Of a stretch of DNA of 64,000 nt, positions 1 to 7,536 are shown in pieces; within the stretch, counting starts at the first letter, position 1; each line of letters begins with the position of its first letter. Origin of the DNA: an uncultured Castellaniella sp. GTDB taxonomy: Bacteria; Pseudomonadota; Gammaproteobacteria; Burkholderiales; Burkholderiaceae_B. The stretch spans positions 1 through 64,000 of the forward strand of contig NZ_CALKHS010000004.1 of assembly GCF_937988725.1 (NCBI RefSeq), written 5' to 3'. A program made the translations under genes and the position numbers. The notes beneath the pieces are model-generated. The model ran no database searches. It was not told the DNA's origin and worked only from the letters and a program-made list of their open reading frames with translations.

Positions 1-51
1 GCGCCGATGATAGTGGGTGGACACCTGTGAAAGTAGGTCATCGTCAGGCTT
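1..51 (+). rRNA. rrf: 5S ribosomal RNA, 3' end (partial)
   Basis: This is the 3' third of a 5S rRNA. The bases match the usual 3' part of proteobacterial 5S (helix around 'gccgatgatagt', then 'gtgaaagtaggtcatc', ending 'gtcaggc'). The 5' part lies outside the window. A strong terminator starts ten bases later, so this is the end of a ribosomal RNA operon read on the plus strand. Confidence 0.85.
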
Positions 52-60
52 TTATACCGC

Positions 61-93
61 AAAGCCCCCGCAGATACTCTCTGCGGGGGCTTT
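61..93 (+). terminator. Rho-independent terminator of the rRNA operon
   Basis: A perfect 14-bp stem (61-74 with 80-93) with a 5-base loop, GC-rich in the middle and ending in T residues. It sits directly after the 5S end, as expected for the transcription stop of an rrn operon. Confidence 0.85.
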
Positions 94-94
94 G

Positions 95-152
95 TCTTTG
101 TGCGCGCCCAATGCTGATCAGGCGCGCCAGGTGCTGAATCTTTGTGCGCGCC
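95..152. repeat. Pair of 14-bp direct repeats after the rrn terminator
   Basis: The sequence TCTTTGTGCGCGCC occurs at 95-108 and again, unchanged, at 139-152, 44 bp apart, with a related GGCGCGCC between them at 121-128. It lies between the rrn terminator and the next gene. No function is evident; it could be a remnant of recombination near the ribosomal operon. Confidence 0.5.
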
Positions 153-272
153 AGATCGCCTCGCGCGGATCCCTGTCTTTTACCGCCCCATGACGCAAAT
201 CCGCGGCTGAAAGCAGGTTAGAATGAAATCCACTTGAACAGTGGCGCTCGGGCGCCCCCTGCAGGAGGTTTC

Positions 273-641
273 ATGATTCAAGGTGAAGATACCCCCGACA
301 CCGACAAAGGGCTGACGCAACGCCAGCTCATCCATCTGATGTATGCCCTGTTCGCGGTGGGAATCCTGTCCGCGGGCATCCTGGGCGCCGCCGCGGTCGC
401 GGCCGTCGTCCTGGCGTATCTGAAGCGCGGCGACATGGTGGGCACGGTCTATGCCGGTCACATCGACTGGATCATCCGCACGTTCTGGTGGGGCCTGTTG
501 TGGCTGGTGCTCAGCGCCCTGGCCGCGTTCATCTTCATCGGCTTCATCACGGGCGTGGTGGCCATGGTCTGGATCATCTATCGCCTGGCCAAGGGCTGGC
601 TGGCTCATTGTGCCGGAGAAACTCCGCTGCCCGGGCTGTAA
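273..641 (+). CDS. Small membrane protein, DUF4870-like
   Basis: The product has 122 residues with a polar start of about 20 residues, then three hydrophobic segments (about 23-48, 70-90 and 90-107) and a short basic/polar tail. The arrangement and the 'WIIYRLAKGWL' end resemble the DUF4870 family of small bacterial inner-membrane proteins of unknown role. I chose the ATG at 273 because a strong ribosome binding site (AGGAGG, 263-268) precedes it; an upstream in-frame start at 234 has none. It stands alone, convergent with the SWIB gene. Function unknown. Confidence 0.75.
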   Translation: MIQGEDTPDTDKGLTQRQLIHLMYALFAVGILSAGILGAAAVAAVVLAYLKRGDMVGTVYAGHIDWIIRTFWWGLLWLVLSALAAFIFIGFITGVVAMVWIIYRLAKGWLAHCAGETPLPGL

Positions 642-712
642 GCCGAACTGGGCCGGCGGCCGCGCAGATCGGGCCTGTCATCCGGTGCGGGCGCCCCGTG
701 GGCGCGCCCGCC

Positions 713-734
713 GTCGGGCCCGAGCGGGCCCGAC
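713..734. terminator. GC-rich hairpin between convergent genes
   Basis: A 9-bp perfect stem (713-721 with 726-734, loop GAGC) lies between the stop of the small membrane protein gene (641) and the stop of the SWIB gene (746). There is no T-tract on either side, so it may only be a weak terminator or an RNA 3'-end stabiliser. Confidence 0.35.
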
Positions 735-745
735 CCGAATTCCGC

Positions 746-1018
746 TTACTTCAGGTGCTGGCTGACCAGTTTGGTCAGTTCGAACATCGACACCTGGTCC
801 TTGCCGAACAGGGGACGCAGCTTGGCGTCGGCGTTGATGTTGCGGCGGTTGGCCGGGTCTTGCAGGTCGTGCTTCTTGATGTAGTCCCAGATGCGCTTGG
901 TCACTTCGGTGCGGGGAACGGCGTCTTTGCCGATAATCGCAGCCAGGGTGGCGCTGGGCGTCAGGGGCTTCATGAACGCCGCGTTGGGCTTGCGTCCGGA
1001 CTTTTCGGTGGTTGCCAT
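746..1018 (-). CDS. SWIB/MDM2 domain protein
   Basis: A 90-residue protein that is almost entirely one SWIB/MDM2 domain (about 15-88). Family-typical parts are visible: 'MKPLTPSATLAAIIG' at the start of the domain, 'VTKRIWDYIKKHDLQDP' in the middle and 'MFELTKLVSQHL' at the end. In eukaryotes this fold is found in chromatin remodellers. Free-standing bacterial copies are common in Burkholderiales and chlamydiae, with a suspected nucleic-acid-associated role that has not been pinned down. The short lysine-rich N-terminus (about 1-12) would fit DNA contact, but that is inference. Monocistronic. Confidence 0.85.
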   Translation of the reverse strand: MATTEKSGRKPNAAFMKPLTPSATLAAIIGKDAVPRTEVTKRIWDYIKKHDLQDPANRRNINADAKLRPLFGKDQVSMFELTKLVSQHLK

Positions 1019-1122
1019 GAATACAGGCTCCTACTTGATTGAGTGAATAGCCCCCGAAGCTTACCGCGTGTTTCCCCCAAAGACAAAGCGAAGCAGTGAA
1101 AAATTTTTAAGGAATGTAGTCC

Positions 1123-2259
1123 GTGACCCAAGAGATCCGCTCCACCTCTTCATCCTCCGCGTCTTCCGCAGCCGTCCGGCCCGGGGCGGCCCGCGATGCG
1201 GGCGGCCCGCGGACCCTGACGCTGACGCGCCCCGATGACTGGCATCTGCACCTGCGCGACGGGGCCGTGCTGCAAAGCGTGGTCCTGGACTCCGCCCGCC
1301 AGTTCGGCCGCGCCATCATCATGCCGAACCTGAAGCCGCCCGTCGTGACCACGGCGGATGCCCTGGCCTACCGGGACCGCATCCTGGCGGCGCTGCGCCA
1401 GGCCGGCGTGACCGATGGGGACTTCCAGCCCCTGATGACGCTGTACCTGACCGACAATACGTCGCCCGAGGAAATCCGCCGCGCCCGGCAGTCCGGCCTG
1501 GTCCACGGCGTCAAGCTGTACCCCGCCGGGGCCACGACGCATTCGGATGCCGGGGTGACGGATCTGCTGAAGCATTGCCGCGCCGCGCTGGACGCCATGC
1601 AGGATTGCGGCATGCCCCTGCTGGTGCATGGCGAGGTCACGGATCCCGAGATCGATCTGTTCGACCGCGAGGCGGTCTTCATCGACCGCGTGATGCGGCC
1701 CCTGCGGCAGGCCTATCCCGCCCTGAAGGTCGTCTTCGAGCACCTGACGACGGCCGAGGGCGTGGCCTACGTGCGCGAAGCCTCGGGGCCGGTGGCCGCG
1801 ACGATCACGGCCCACCATCTGCTGTACAACCGCAACGCCCTGTTCAAGGGCGGGCTGCGTCCGCATTGGTATTGCCTGCCCGTGCTCAAGCGGGAGCGCC
1901 ACCGCCTGGCGCTGGTCGATGCCGCCACCAGCGGCGACGCCCGGTTTTTCCTGGGCACAGACAGCGCGCCGCATCCGCGGGGGGCGAAGGAACAGGATTG
2001 CGGCTGCGCGGGCTGTTATACGGCCCGCCACGCCATGGCCCTGTATGCCACGGCCTTCGAAGCCGCCGGCCGCCTGGACACGCTGGAGGCCTTTGCCAGC
2101 CTGAACGGGCCCGCCTTCTACGGCCTGAAGCCCAATGCCGGCGCCCTGACGCTGGAACGCGTATCGGAACAGATCCCGGCGGCCCTGCCGATGGCCGGTG
2201 CCGAGGTCGTCCCCCTGGCGGCGGGCGAATCTTTGGCGTGGCGCCTGCGGGCCGATTAG
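1123..2259 (+). CDS. pyrC: Dihydroorotase (PyrC type)
   Basis: Catalyses the reversible ring closure of carbamoyl-aspartate to dihydroorotate in pyrimidine synthesis. The zinc-enzyme motifs are in order: 'DWHLHLRDG' (metal histidines), 'HGVKLYPAG' (lysine that becomes carbamylated), 'LLVHGEVTD', 'VFEHLTT' and 'GTDSAPHP' (catalytic aspartate). The core fits the class II homodimeric PyrC of about 345 residues. This protein has 378 because of an extra, roughly 30-residue Ser/Ala-rich N-terminus. The GTG at 1123 is used, with AAGGA at 1110-1114 ahead of it; there is no later in-frame start before the first metal motif. It is convergent with uup. Confidence 0.93.
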   Translation: MTQEIRSTSSSSASSAAVRPGAARDAGGPRTLTLTRPDDWHLHLRDGAVLQSVVLDSARQFGRAIIMPNLKPPVVTTADALAYRDRILAALRQAGVTDGDFQPLMTLYLTDNTSPEEIRRARQSGLVHGVKLYPAGATTHSDAGVTDLLKHCRAALDAMQDCGMPLLVHGEVTDPEIDLFDREAVFIDRVMRPLRQAYPALKVVFEHLTTAEGVAYVREASGPVAATITAHHLLYNRNALFKGGLRPHWYCLPVLKRERHRLALVDAATSGDARFFLGTDSAPHPRGAKEQDCGCAGCYTARHAMALYATAFEAAGRLDTLEAFASLNGPAFYGLKPNAGALTLERVSEQIPAALPMAGAEVVPLAAGESLAWRLRAD

Positions 2260-2364
2260 ATCAGCGTCGGATCCGCGCGGGTTCCGGATCAGGGCCCGCA
2301 GCTTCCTGTTCGGCGAATTCGGGTGGATGCGTCGTTTTGATGCGGAGCGCGGGCTGCGGCGATG

Positions 2365-4209
2365 TCAATCGCCGCGTTTCTCTTCCAGGGCTGCCCAGCG
2401 TTCGAACAAGGCGTCGAGCTGTTCGCCGACCGTCGCCAGCGCCTGCTGGATGCGTTCCGCTTCGTCGGACCCGTCGCGGTACAGATCCGGCGCGGACAAG
2501 GCGGCCGCCCATTTCGCCTGCTCGGCTTCCAGGGCGGCGATGCGGTCCGGCAGGCCGTCCAGTTCCTGGGCCTCCCAGGGGGCCAGGCGGTTCTTGCGGG
2601 GCCGGGCGGGCTGGCCGGCCGGGGCGGGGGCGTCCACGGAGTCGGGCGCCGCGGCCTTGCCCGATTCCCCCGGCGCCGTCGCCGCGCGGGCCGCGCCGGT
2701 CCCGGCCGGCTCGGAGCGCGGGCGCTGGGCTTCCCATTCGGCATAGCCGCCCACGTATTCCTGCCAGTGTCCCTGGCCTTCCGCGGCGATGGTCTGGGTG
2801 ACGACGTTGTCCAGGAAGCTGCGGTCGTGGCTGACCAGCAGTACGGTGCCCGTGTAATCCTGCAGCAGGCTTTCCAGCAGCTCCAGCGTGTCGATGTCCA
2901 GGTCGTTGGTGGGTTCGTCCAGCACCAGCACGTTGTGGGGCTGGGCGAACATGCGGGCCAGGGCCAGGCGGGCGCGTTCGCCCCCCGACAGGCTGGACAC
3001 CGGGGAATGCGCGCGGGCGGCCGGGAACAGGAAGTCTTCCAGGTAGCTCATGACGTGCTTGCGCTGGCCGCCGATCTCCACCCATTCGCTGCCCGGGCTG
3101 ATGGTGTCGGCCAGCGTGGCGGATTCGTCCAGGCGGTCGCGCATCTGGTCGAAATAGCCGATGGACAGGTTGGTGCCCAACTTCACCGCGCCCTGGTCCG
3201 GCCGCAGCTCGCCCAGCAGGATGCGCAGCAGCGTGGTCTTGCCTGCGCCATTGGGGCCGATCAGGCCGATCCGGTCGCCGCGCAGGATCAGGGTGCTGAA
3301 ATCGCGGATCAGCGTATGGCCGCCGTATCCGTGCGTGACGTGCTGGAGTTCGGCCACCTGCTTGCCCGACCGCTGACCGTCGGCCAGGGCGAAGCGGACC
3401 TGACCCTGCTGGTCGCGGCGTGCGGCGCGTTCGCGGCGCAGGGCCTCCAGGCGCCGCACGCGACCTTCATTGCGGGTGCGGCGGGCCTCGATGCCCTTGC
3501 GGATCCAGACCTCTTCCTGGGACAGCAGCTTGTCGAAGCGGGCATTGGCTTGCTGTTCGGCTTCCAGCCATTGGGCCTTGCGGGCCTGCCAGGCGGAAAA
3601 GTTGCCCGGGAAGCTGAAGAGCTGGCCGCGATCCAGTTCGACGATGCGGGTGGCGACGGCGTCCAGGAAGCGCCGGTCATGGGTGATCAGCACGATGGTC
3701 AGGCGGGATTTGGCCAGCAGGTCTTCCAGCCAGGCGATGCCGGTGAAATCCAGGTGGTTGGTGGGTTCGTCCAGCAGCAGCAGATCGGGTTCCTCGACCA
3801 GGGCGCGGGCCAGGGCCACCCGTTTGCGGGTGCCGCCCGACAGGCCGGCGATGAGCAGGTCCGGATCCAGTCCCAGGGTGTCGATCAGGGCCGCCGCCCG
3901 GGCGCTGCGCGACCAGTCCTCCGAGGCCAGCATGTCGCCGCTGAGAACCTGCAGGACGGTCTGATCTTCGGGCAGTTCGGGTTCCTGTTCCACGGTGGCG
4001 ATGCGCAGGCCTTTCTGGCGGCGGATTTCGCCGTCGTCCAGCTGGGTGCGGCCGTCCAGGATGCGCAGCAGGGACGATTTGCCGGCGCCGTTGCGGCCGA
4101 TCAGTCCGATGCGTTCCCCCGCCAGGAGCGCCAGATCGGCGTGATCGAGCAGGGGGTGGTGGCCGTAGGCCAGCTGGGCCTGGTTCAGGGCGAGAATCGT
4201 GTCGGGCAT
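2365..4209 (-). CDS. uup: ABC-F family ATPase Uup
   Basis: A 614-residue soluble protein with two ABC ATPase domains and no membrane segment, as in ABC-F proteins acting on ribosomes or DNA. Domain 1 (about 1-250) has GRNGAGKSS, LSGGTRKRVALARAL and LLLLDEPTNHLD. Domain 2 (about 310-530) has GPNGAGKTT, LSGGERARLALARMF and VLVLDEPTNDLD. A charged coiled-coil tail (about 550-614) is typical of Uup and binds DNA in the E. coli protein. An in-frame start at 4407 exists, but it would overlap the RNase P RNA and add a non-family leader, so I take the ATG at 4209 (MPDTILALNQ). Divergent from rnpB. Confidence 0.92.
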   Translation of the reverse strand: MPDTILALNQAQLAYGHHPLLDHADLALLAGERIGLIGRNGAGKSSLLRILDGRTQLDDGEIRRQKGLRIATVEQEPELPEDQTVLQVLSGDMLASEDWSRSARAAALIDTLGLDPDLLIAGLSGGTRKRVALARALVEEPDLLLLDEPTNHLDFTGIAWLEDLLAKSRLTIVLITHDRRFLDAVATRIVELDRGQLFSFPGNFSAWQARKAQWLEAEQQANARFDKLLSQEEVWIRKGIEARRTRNEGRVRRLEALRRERAARRDQQGQVRFALADGQRSGKQVAELQHVTHGYGGHTLIRDFSTLILRGDRIGLIGPNGAGKTTLLRILLGELRPDQGAVKLGTNLSIGYFDQMRDRLDESATLADTISPGSEWVEIGGQRKHVMSYLEDFLFPAARAHSPVSSLSGGERARLALARMFAQPHNVLVLDEPTNDLDIDTLELLESLLQDYTGTVLLVSHDRSFLDNVVTQTIAAEGQGHWQEYVGGYAEWEAQRPRSEPAGTGAARAATAPGESGKAAAPDSVDAPAPAGQPARPRKNRLAPWEAQELDGLPDRIAALEAEQAKWAAALSAPDLYRDGSDEAERIQQALATVGEQLDALFERWAALEEKRGD

Positions 4210-4339
4210 AAGGCGGAACAATGATCGGAAAGGGCAGGGCGGCGGCGGGCCCGGCTGGGCGCCGCCTCGACCGTCCTCTATTGTCGCAGTTTGGCGGCGG
4301 CGCTGCCCGGATCGCCCCGTGGCGCGGGCCGGCTTGCCG

Positions 4340-4345
4340 TACAAT
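4340..4345 (+). promoter_or_regulatory. Candidate -10 box of rnpB
   Basis: TACAAT lies about seven bases ahead of the first base of the RNase P P1 helix, the right place for a sigma-70 -10 element. The matching -35 region is GC-rich and weak. Confidence 0.55.
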
Positions 4346-4349
4346 GCCG

Positions 4350-4755
4350 AGGCGGGGCAGATCGGGCAATCGCGGTGTCTAGGCATCGAGGAAGGTCCGG
4401 ACTCCATCGGGCGCGATAGCGGCTAACGGCCGTCCGGCGACCCCTACGGGGCAAGCCGAGGAACAGGGCCACAGAGACGAGTCTGCCACGCGGGTGCCGC
4501 TTTCGGGCGGCACTCCGGTACGGCCACTCCGTACTGCCCGCCGGCCTGGCCGCGCGGGGCGTGGCAGGGTGAAACGCGGCAACCTCTATCGGGAGCAACA
4601 TCAAATAGGCATGCGCCGGCTTCGTGCCGACAGGGCGGCCCGCCCGAGCATGCGGGTAGATGGCTAGAGCAGTCCAGCAATGGCCTGTCCAGAGGAATGA
4701 TTGCCCGCCGGGGCGACCCGGCGTACAAAATCCGGCCTATAGATCTGTTCCGCTT
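4350..4755 (+). ncRNA. rnpB: RNase P RNA (M1 RNA), bacterial type A
   Basis: This is the catalytic RNA that trims the 5' leaders of tRNA precursors. Landmarks include 'GAGGAAGGTCCGGACTCC' near 4387, 'GCGGCTAACGGCC' near 4420, 'GGTGAAACGCGGCAACC' near 4567 and 'TAGATGGCTAGAGCA' near 4656. The ends pair as helix P1: 4352-4363 with 4742-4753, allowing G-U pairs. A run of T residues (4754-4764) follows and is the likely terminator. Ends are set from the pairing and are good to a few bases. Confidence 0.95.
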
Positions 4756-4799
4756 TTTCTTTTTGCCTGGCGCGATAGGGGCGTGCCTCGCCTAGGGAA

Positions 4800-4927
4800 T
4801 TCGCGCATACGGCCCCCGCGCGGCCTGTGATACCCTGAAGTTACTTTTTGAACCGACGGCCTGTGCAGAAGCACGTGGCAGGTACGCCGGCGGGATTCCC
4901 ACCCTGGAAATCCAGCAGGAGACATCG
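4800..4927 (+). other. Leader region before livG with hairpins
   Basis: The stretch between rnpB and livG probably holds the liv promoter and an untranslated leader. Visible pairing includes GTGC/GCAC around AGAA (4863-4874), flanked by CCT/AGG and GCCG-type pairs, and a small CTGG/CCAG stem (4904-4915) directly ahead of the ribosome binding site AGGAGA. I do not recognise a known riboswitch class in it. Confidence 0.35.
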
Positions 4928-5758
4928 GTGACAGATTCGACAGCATCATCCCTGTCGGGGCCTTCCGACGACCAGCAATCCCCATTGCTCGAAGTTCAAG
5001 ATCTAGCGAAAAGTTTCGGCGGCCTGCGGGCCGTGGACCATTGTTCCTTCCAGGTGCGGCGCGGCACCATCACCGGGCTGATCGGCCCCAATGGCGCGGG
5101 CAAGACCACCGTCTTCAATCTCATCACCGGCTTCATCTCGCCCGATTCCGGGCGCATCGTGCTGGATGGCCGGGACATCGGCCACCTGCGCCCCGACCAG
5201 ATCTTTGCGCGCGGCCTGTGCCGCACCTTCCAGATCCCCCGCGAACACGGCACCATGAGCGTCCTGGAAAACCTGATGCTGGTGCCCGCGGGCCAGTCGG
5301 GCGAACACTGGTGGAACGCGATGTTCCGCCCGGGCCAGGTGAGGGCGGAAGAGTCCCGCAACCTGGACAAGGCCCGCGAAGTCCTGGACTACCTGCAGCT
5401 GACGCACGTGCAGCATGAATATGCGGCCAATCTGTCGGGCGGCCAGAAGAAGCTGCTGGAAATGGGGCGGATGCTGATGGCCGATCCCCGGATCATCCTG
5501 CTCGACGAGCCGGCGGCGGGGGTCAACCGCACCCTCCTGCAAAGCATCATCTCCAACATCCAGGCCCTGGCGCGTGATCGCGGCATTACGTTCCTGCTGA
5601 TCGAACACGACATGAACATGGTCATGAGCCTCTGCGATCCCGTGATCGTCATGAGCGATGGACGCAAGCTGGCCGAGGGCAACCCTGAATCCGTACGCAG
5701 CAATCGGGCCGTGCTGGAGGCCTATCTGGGAGGGCAATATGCCGCTGCTGCAGGTTGA
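4928..5758 (+). CDS. livG: Branched-chain amino acid ABC transporter ATPase LivG
   Basis: A 276-residue ATP-binding subunit of the LIV/HAAT importer family. It has Walker A GPNGAGKTT, signature LSGGQKKLLEMGRML, Walker B IILLDEPAAGVN and the switch histidine in LLIEHDMNMV. The GTG start at 4928 sits behind a good AGGAGA site. It heads an operon livG-livF-livH-livM; the livF start (5739) lies inside its last codons. The substrate is probably a branched-chain amino acid or another small amide or amino acid, since HAAT systems also carry urea and aromatic acids and the sequence alone does not decide. Confidence 0.88.
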   Translation: MTDSTASSLSGPSDDQQSPLLEVQDLAKSFGGLRAVDHCSFQVRRGTITGLIGPNGAGKTTVFNLITGFISPDSGRIVLDGRDIGHLRPDQIFARGLCRTFQIPREHGTMSVLENLMLVPAGQSGEHWWNAMFRPGQVRAEESRNLDKAREVLDYLQLTHVQHEYAANLSGGQKKLLEMGRMLMADPRIILLDEPAAGVNRTLLQSIISNIQALARDRGITFLLIEHDMNMVMSLCDPVIVMSDGRKLAEGNPESVRSNRAVLEAYLGGQYAAAAG

Positions 5759-6446
5759 CGCCGTCACGGCGGGGTACGGGGACACCGAGATCCTGCGCGG
5801 CCTGTCCATCGTGGTCGAGTCCGACGAAGTCGTCTCCATCATCGGGCCCAACGGGGCGGGCAAGTCCACCCTCATGAAGACCATCTTCGGGCTGCTGCAT
5901 CCCCGCCAGGGGGCGATCAGCTTCGATGGCCACGACATCACCCAGGTGGCTCCCCACCGGATCGTGCGCCTGGGCATGTGCTACGTCCCCCAGGTGGCCA
6001 ATGTCTTCACCTCGCTGACCGTGGAAGAAAACCTGGAAATGGGGGCGTTCCCGCTGGGCAAGGCGGATCTCGCCGAACACAAGGCCCGCGTCTACGACAT
6101 GTTCCCGAAACTGCGGCAGCGCCGCCGGCAGCTGGCGGGCAAGATGTCGGGCGGCGAACGGCAGATGGTGGCCATGGGCAGCGCCCTGATGATGAATCCC
6201 AAGCTGCTGCTGCTCGACGAGCCCACGGCCGCCCTGTCGCCCAAGCTGGTGGATGAAATCTTCGAGCGCATCGCGCGCATCAACGAAACCGGCATCGGCG
6301 TGCTCATGGTCGAGCAGAACGCCCGGCAGTCCCTGAGCATGGCCCATCGCGGCTACGTCCTGGCCAACGGCGAGAACCGCCACGAAGGCACCGGCCGCGA
6401 TCTGCTCGACGACCCCAATGTCGGGCGTCTCTATCTTGGAGGGTGA
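5739..6446 (+). CDS. livF: Branched-chain amino acid ABC transporter ATPase LivF
   Basis: A 235-residue second ATPase of the LIV-type importer. Walker A GPNGAGKST, signature MSGGERQMVAMGSAL, Walker B LLLLDEPTAALSP and VEQNARQSL are all present, in the shortened form typical of LivF. The start is the ATG at 5739, which overlaps livG by 20 bases in another frame and gives a family-like N-terminus (MPLLQVDAVTAGYGD). It pairs with LivG to drive the LivH/LivM permease. Confidence 0.88.
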   Translation: MPLLQVDAVTAGYGDTEILRGLSIVVESDEVVSIIGPNGAGKSTLMKTIFGLLHPRQGAISFDGHDITQVAPHRIVRLGMCYVPQVANVFTSLTVEENLEMGAFPLGKADLAEHKARVYDMFPKLRQRRRQLAGKMSGGERQMVAMGSALMMNPKLLLLDEPTAALSPKLVDEIFERIARINETGIGVLMVEQNARQSLSMAHRGYVLANGENRHEGTGRDLLDDPNVGRLYLGG

Positions 6447-6450
6447 TCCG

Positions 6451-7524
6451 ATGGCCGATACAGCGCAATCCGCAGCCTCTGAAATTCCGCTGGACGCCCC
6501 CGAAGTCGCCGCGGTCGATGCGCGGGACTCGGGCGGCGCGCGCAGCAGCCGCTTTGTCGGCGGCGTGCTGGCGCTGGTGCTGGCCGGCATGTGGGTCGCC
6601 GGCTGGCTGTCCGGGACGGATGCCCAGGAAATGCTGTCCCTGACGGCATGGGGGGTGATGCTGGGGGGCATCATCGCCCTGGGGGGTATCGGCCTGACCC
6701 TGTGCTACGGGGTGCTGAAGTTTCCCAACTTCGCCCATGGCGAATTCCTGACGCTGGGGGCCTACGTCACCTATGGCGTCGTGCTGACCCTGCCGCAGTC
6801 CAACCCGATCTGGCGCTTTTCCTTCGGGTGGGAGCTGCTGGTCGGCATCGCGCTGGCCGCGGTCGTCACCGCCATCGTGGCCATCGTGATCGACCGGCTT
6901 CTGTACCGTCCCTTGCGCAAGCACCAGTCGCCGCTGGTGCTGCTGGCCATGGCGTCGCTGGGCATGGAATTCCTGCTGCGCGGCATCGTCTACCTGATCT
7001 GGGGCTCGGATTTCCACTTCTATTATTCGGGGCGCTCCAATCCGGCGCTGTCCCTGCCCCTGGGGCTGCGTCTGCAGGCCGACCAGTTGTTCGTCTTCGC
7101 CCTGGCCCTGATCCTGGTGGTGCTGCTGTATTGGATGCTGACGCGCACGCGCATCGGCAAGGCCATGCGGGCGACGGCCGACAACCCCGACCTGGCCCAG
7201 GTGCGCGGCATCAACACCGAACAGGTCATCGCCTGGACCTGGTCCATCGGAGCGGCGCTGGCCGCCGTCGGGGGCGTCATGTACGGCCTGGCGTCCCAGA
7301 TGCGTCCGGACATGGGTTTCGTCCTGCTGCTGCCCTTGTTCGCCGCCGTCATCATGGGCGGAATCGGCAGCGCCTGGGGCGCCCTGGTGGGCGCCATCAT
7401 CATCGGGGTGGCCATGCAGCTGACCTCGGCCTTTCTGAATCCGGCCTACGGGCCGGCGGTCGCGTTCGTTCTGATGGTCCTGGTGCTGCTGATGCGGCCC
7501 CAGGGGCTGTTCGCTCAACGCTAG
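6451..7524 (+). CDS. livH: Branched-chain amino acid ABC transporter permease LivH
   Basis: A 357-residue inner-membrane permease. The family core with about eight membrane helices begins near residue 40 and contains 'GGIIALGGIGLTLCYGVLKF', 'NFAHGEFLTLGAY' and 'PDLAQVRGINTEQVI'. There is a non-conserved polar extension of roughly 35 residues at the N-terminus. The start at 6451 has a GGAGGG site and follows the livF stop by four bases. A longer in-frame start at 6418 lies within livF and is less likely. Confidence 0.87.
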   Translation: MADTAQSAASEIPLDAPEVAAVDARDSGGARSSRFVGGVLALVLAGMWVAGWLSGTDAQEMLSLTAWGVMLGGIIALGGIGLTLCYGVLKFPNFAHGEFLTLGAYVTYGVVLTLPQSNPIWRFSFGWELLVGIALAAVVTAIVAIVIDRLLYRPLRKHQSPLVLLAMASLGMEFLLRGIVYLIWGSDFHFYYSGRSNPALSLPLGLRLQADQLFVFALALILVVLLYWMLTRTRIGKAMRATADNPDLAQVRGINTEQVIAWTWSIGAALAAVGGVMYGLASQMRPDMGFVLLLPLFAAVIMGGIGSAWGALVGAIIIGVAMQLTSAFLNPAYGPAVAFVLMVLVLLMRPQGLFAQR

Positions 7525-7536
7525 GAAACCTGCGCC

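Noticed and set aside
2362..4224. Long plus-strand open frame opposite uup (620 codons)
   Set aside because: It is the antisense shadow of uup in high-GC DNA: no family resemblance and composition typical of reversed codons, while the minus strand shows full ABC-F motifs.
4209..4407. Longer Uup beginning at 4407
   Set aside because: The added 66 residues are arginine/proline-rich, not family-like, and would overlap the RNase P RNA gene.
4760..4927. 6S RNA or a known riboswitch before livG
   Set aside because: Some bases near 4845-4900 recall the 3' half of 6S RNA, but the complementary 5' half would have to lie within rnpB and no closing stem is visible. No conserved core of TPP, glycine, SAM or cobalamin switches is present.
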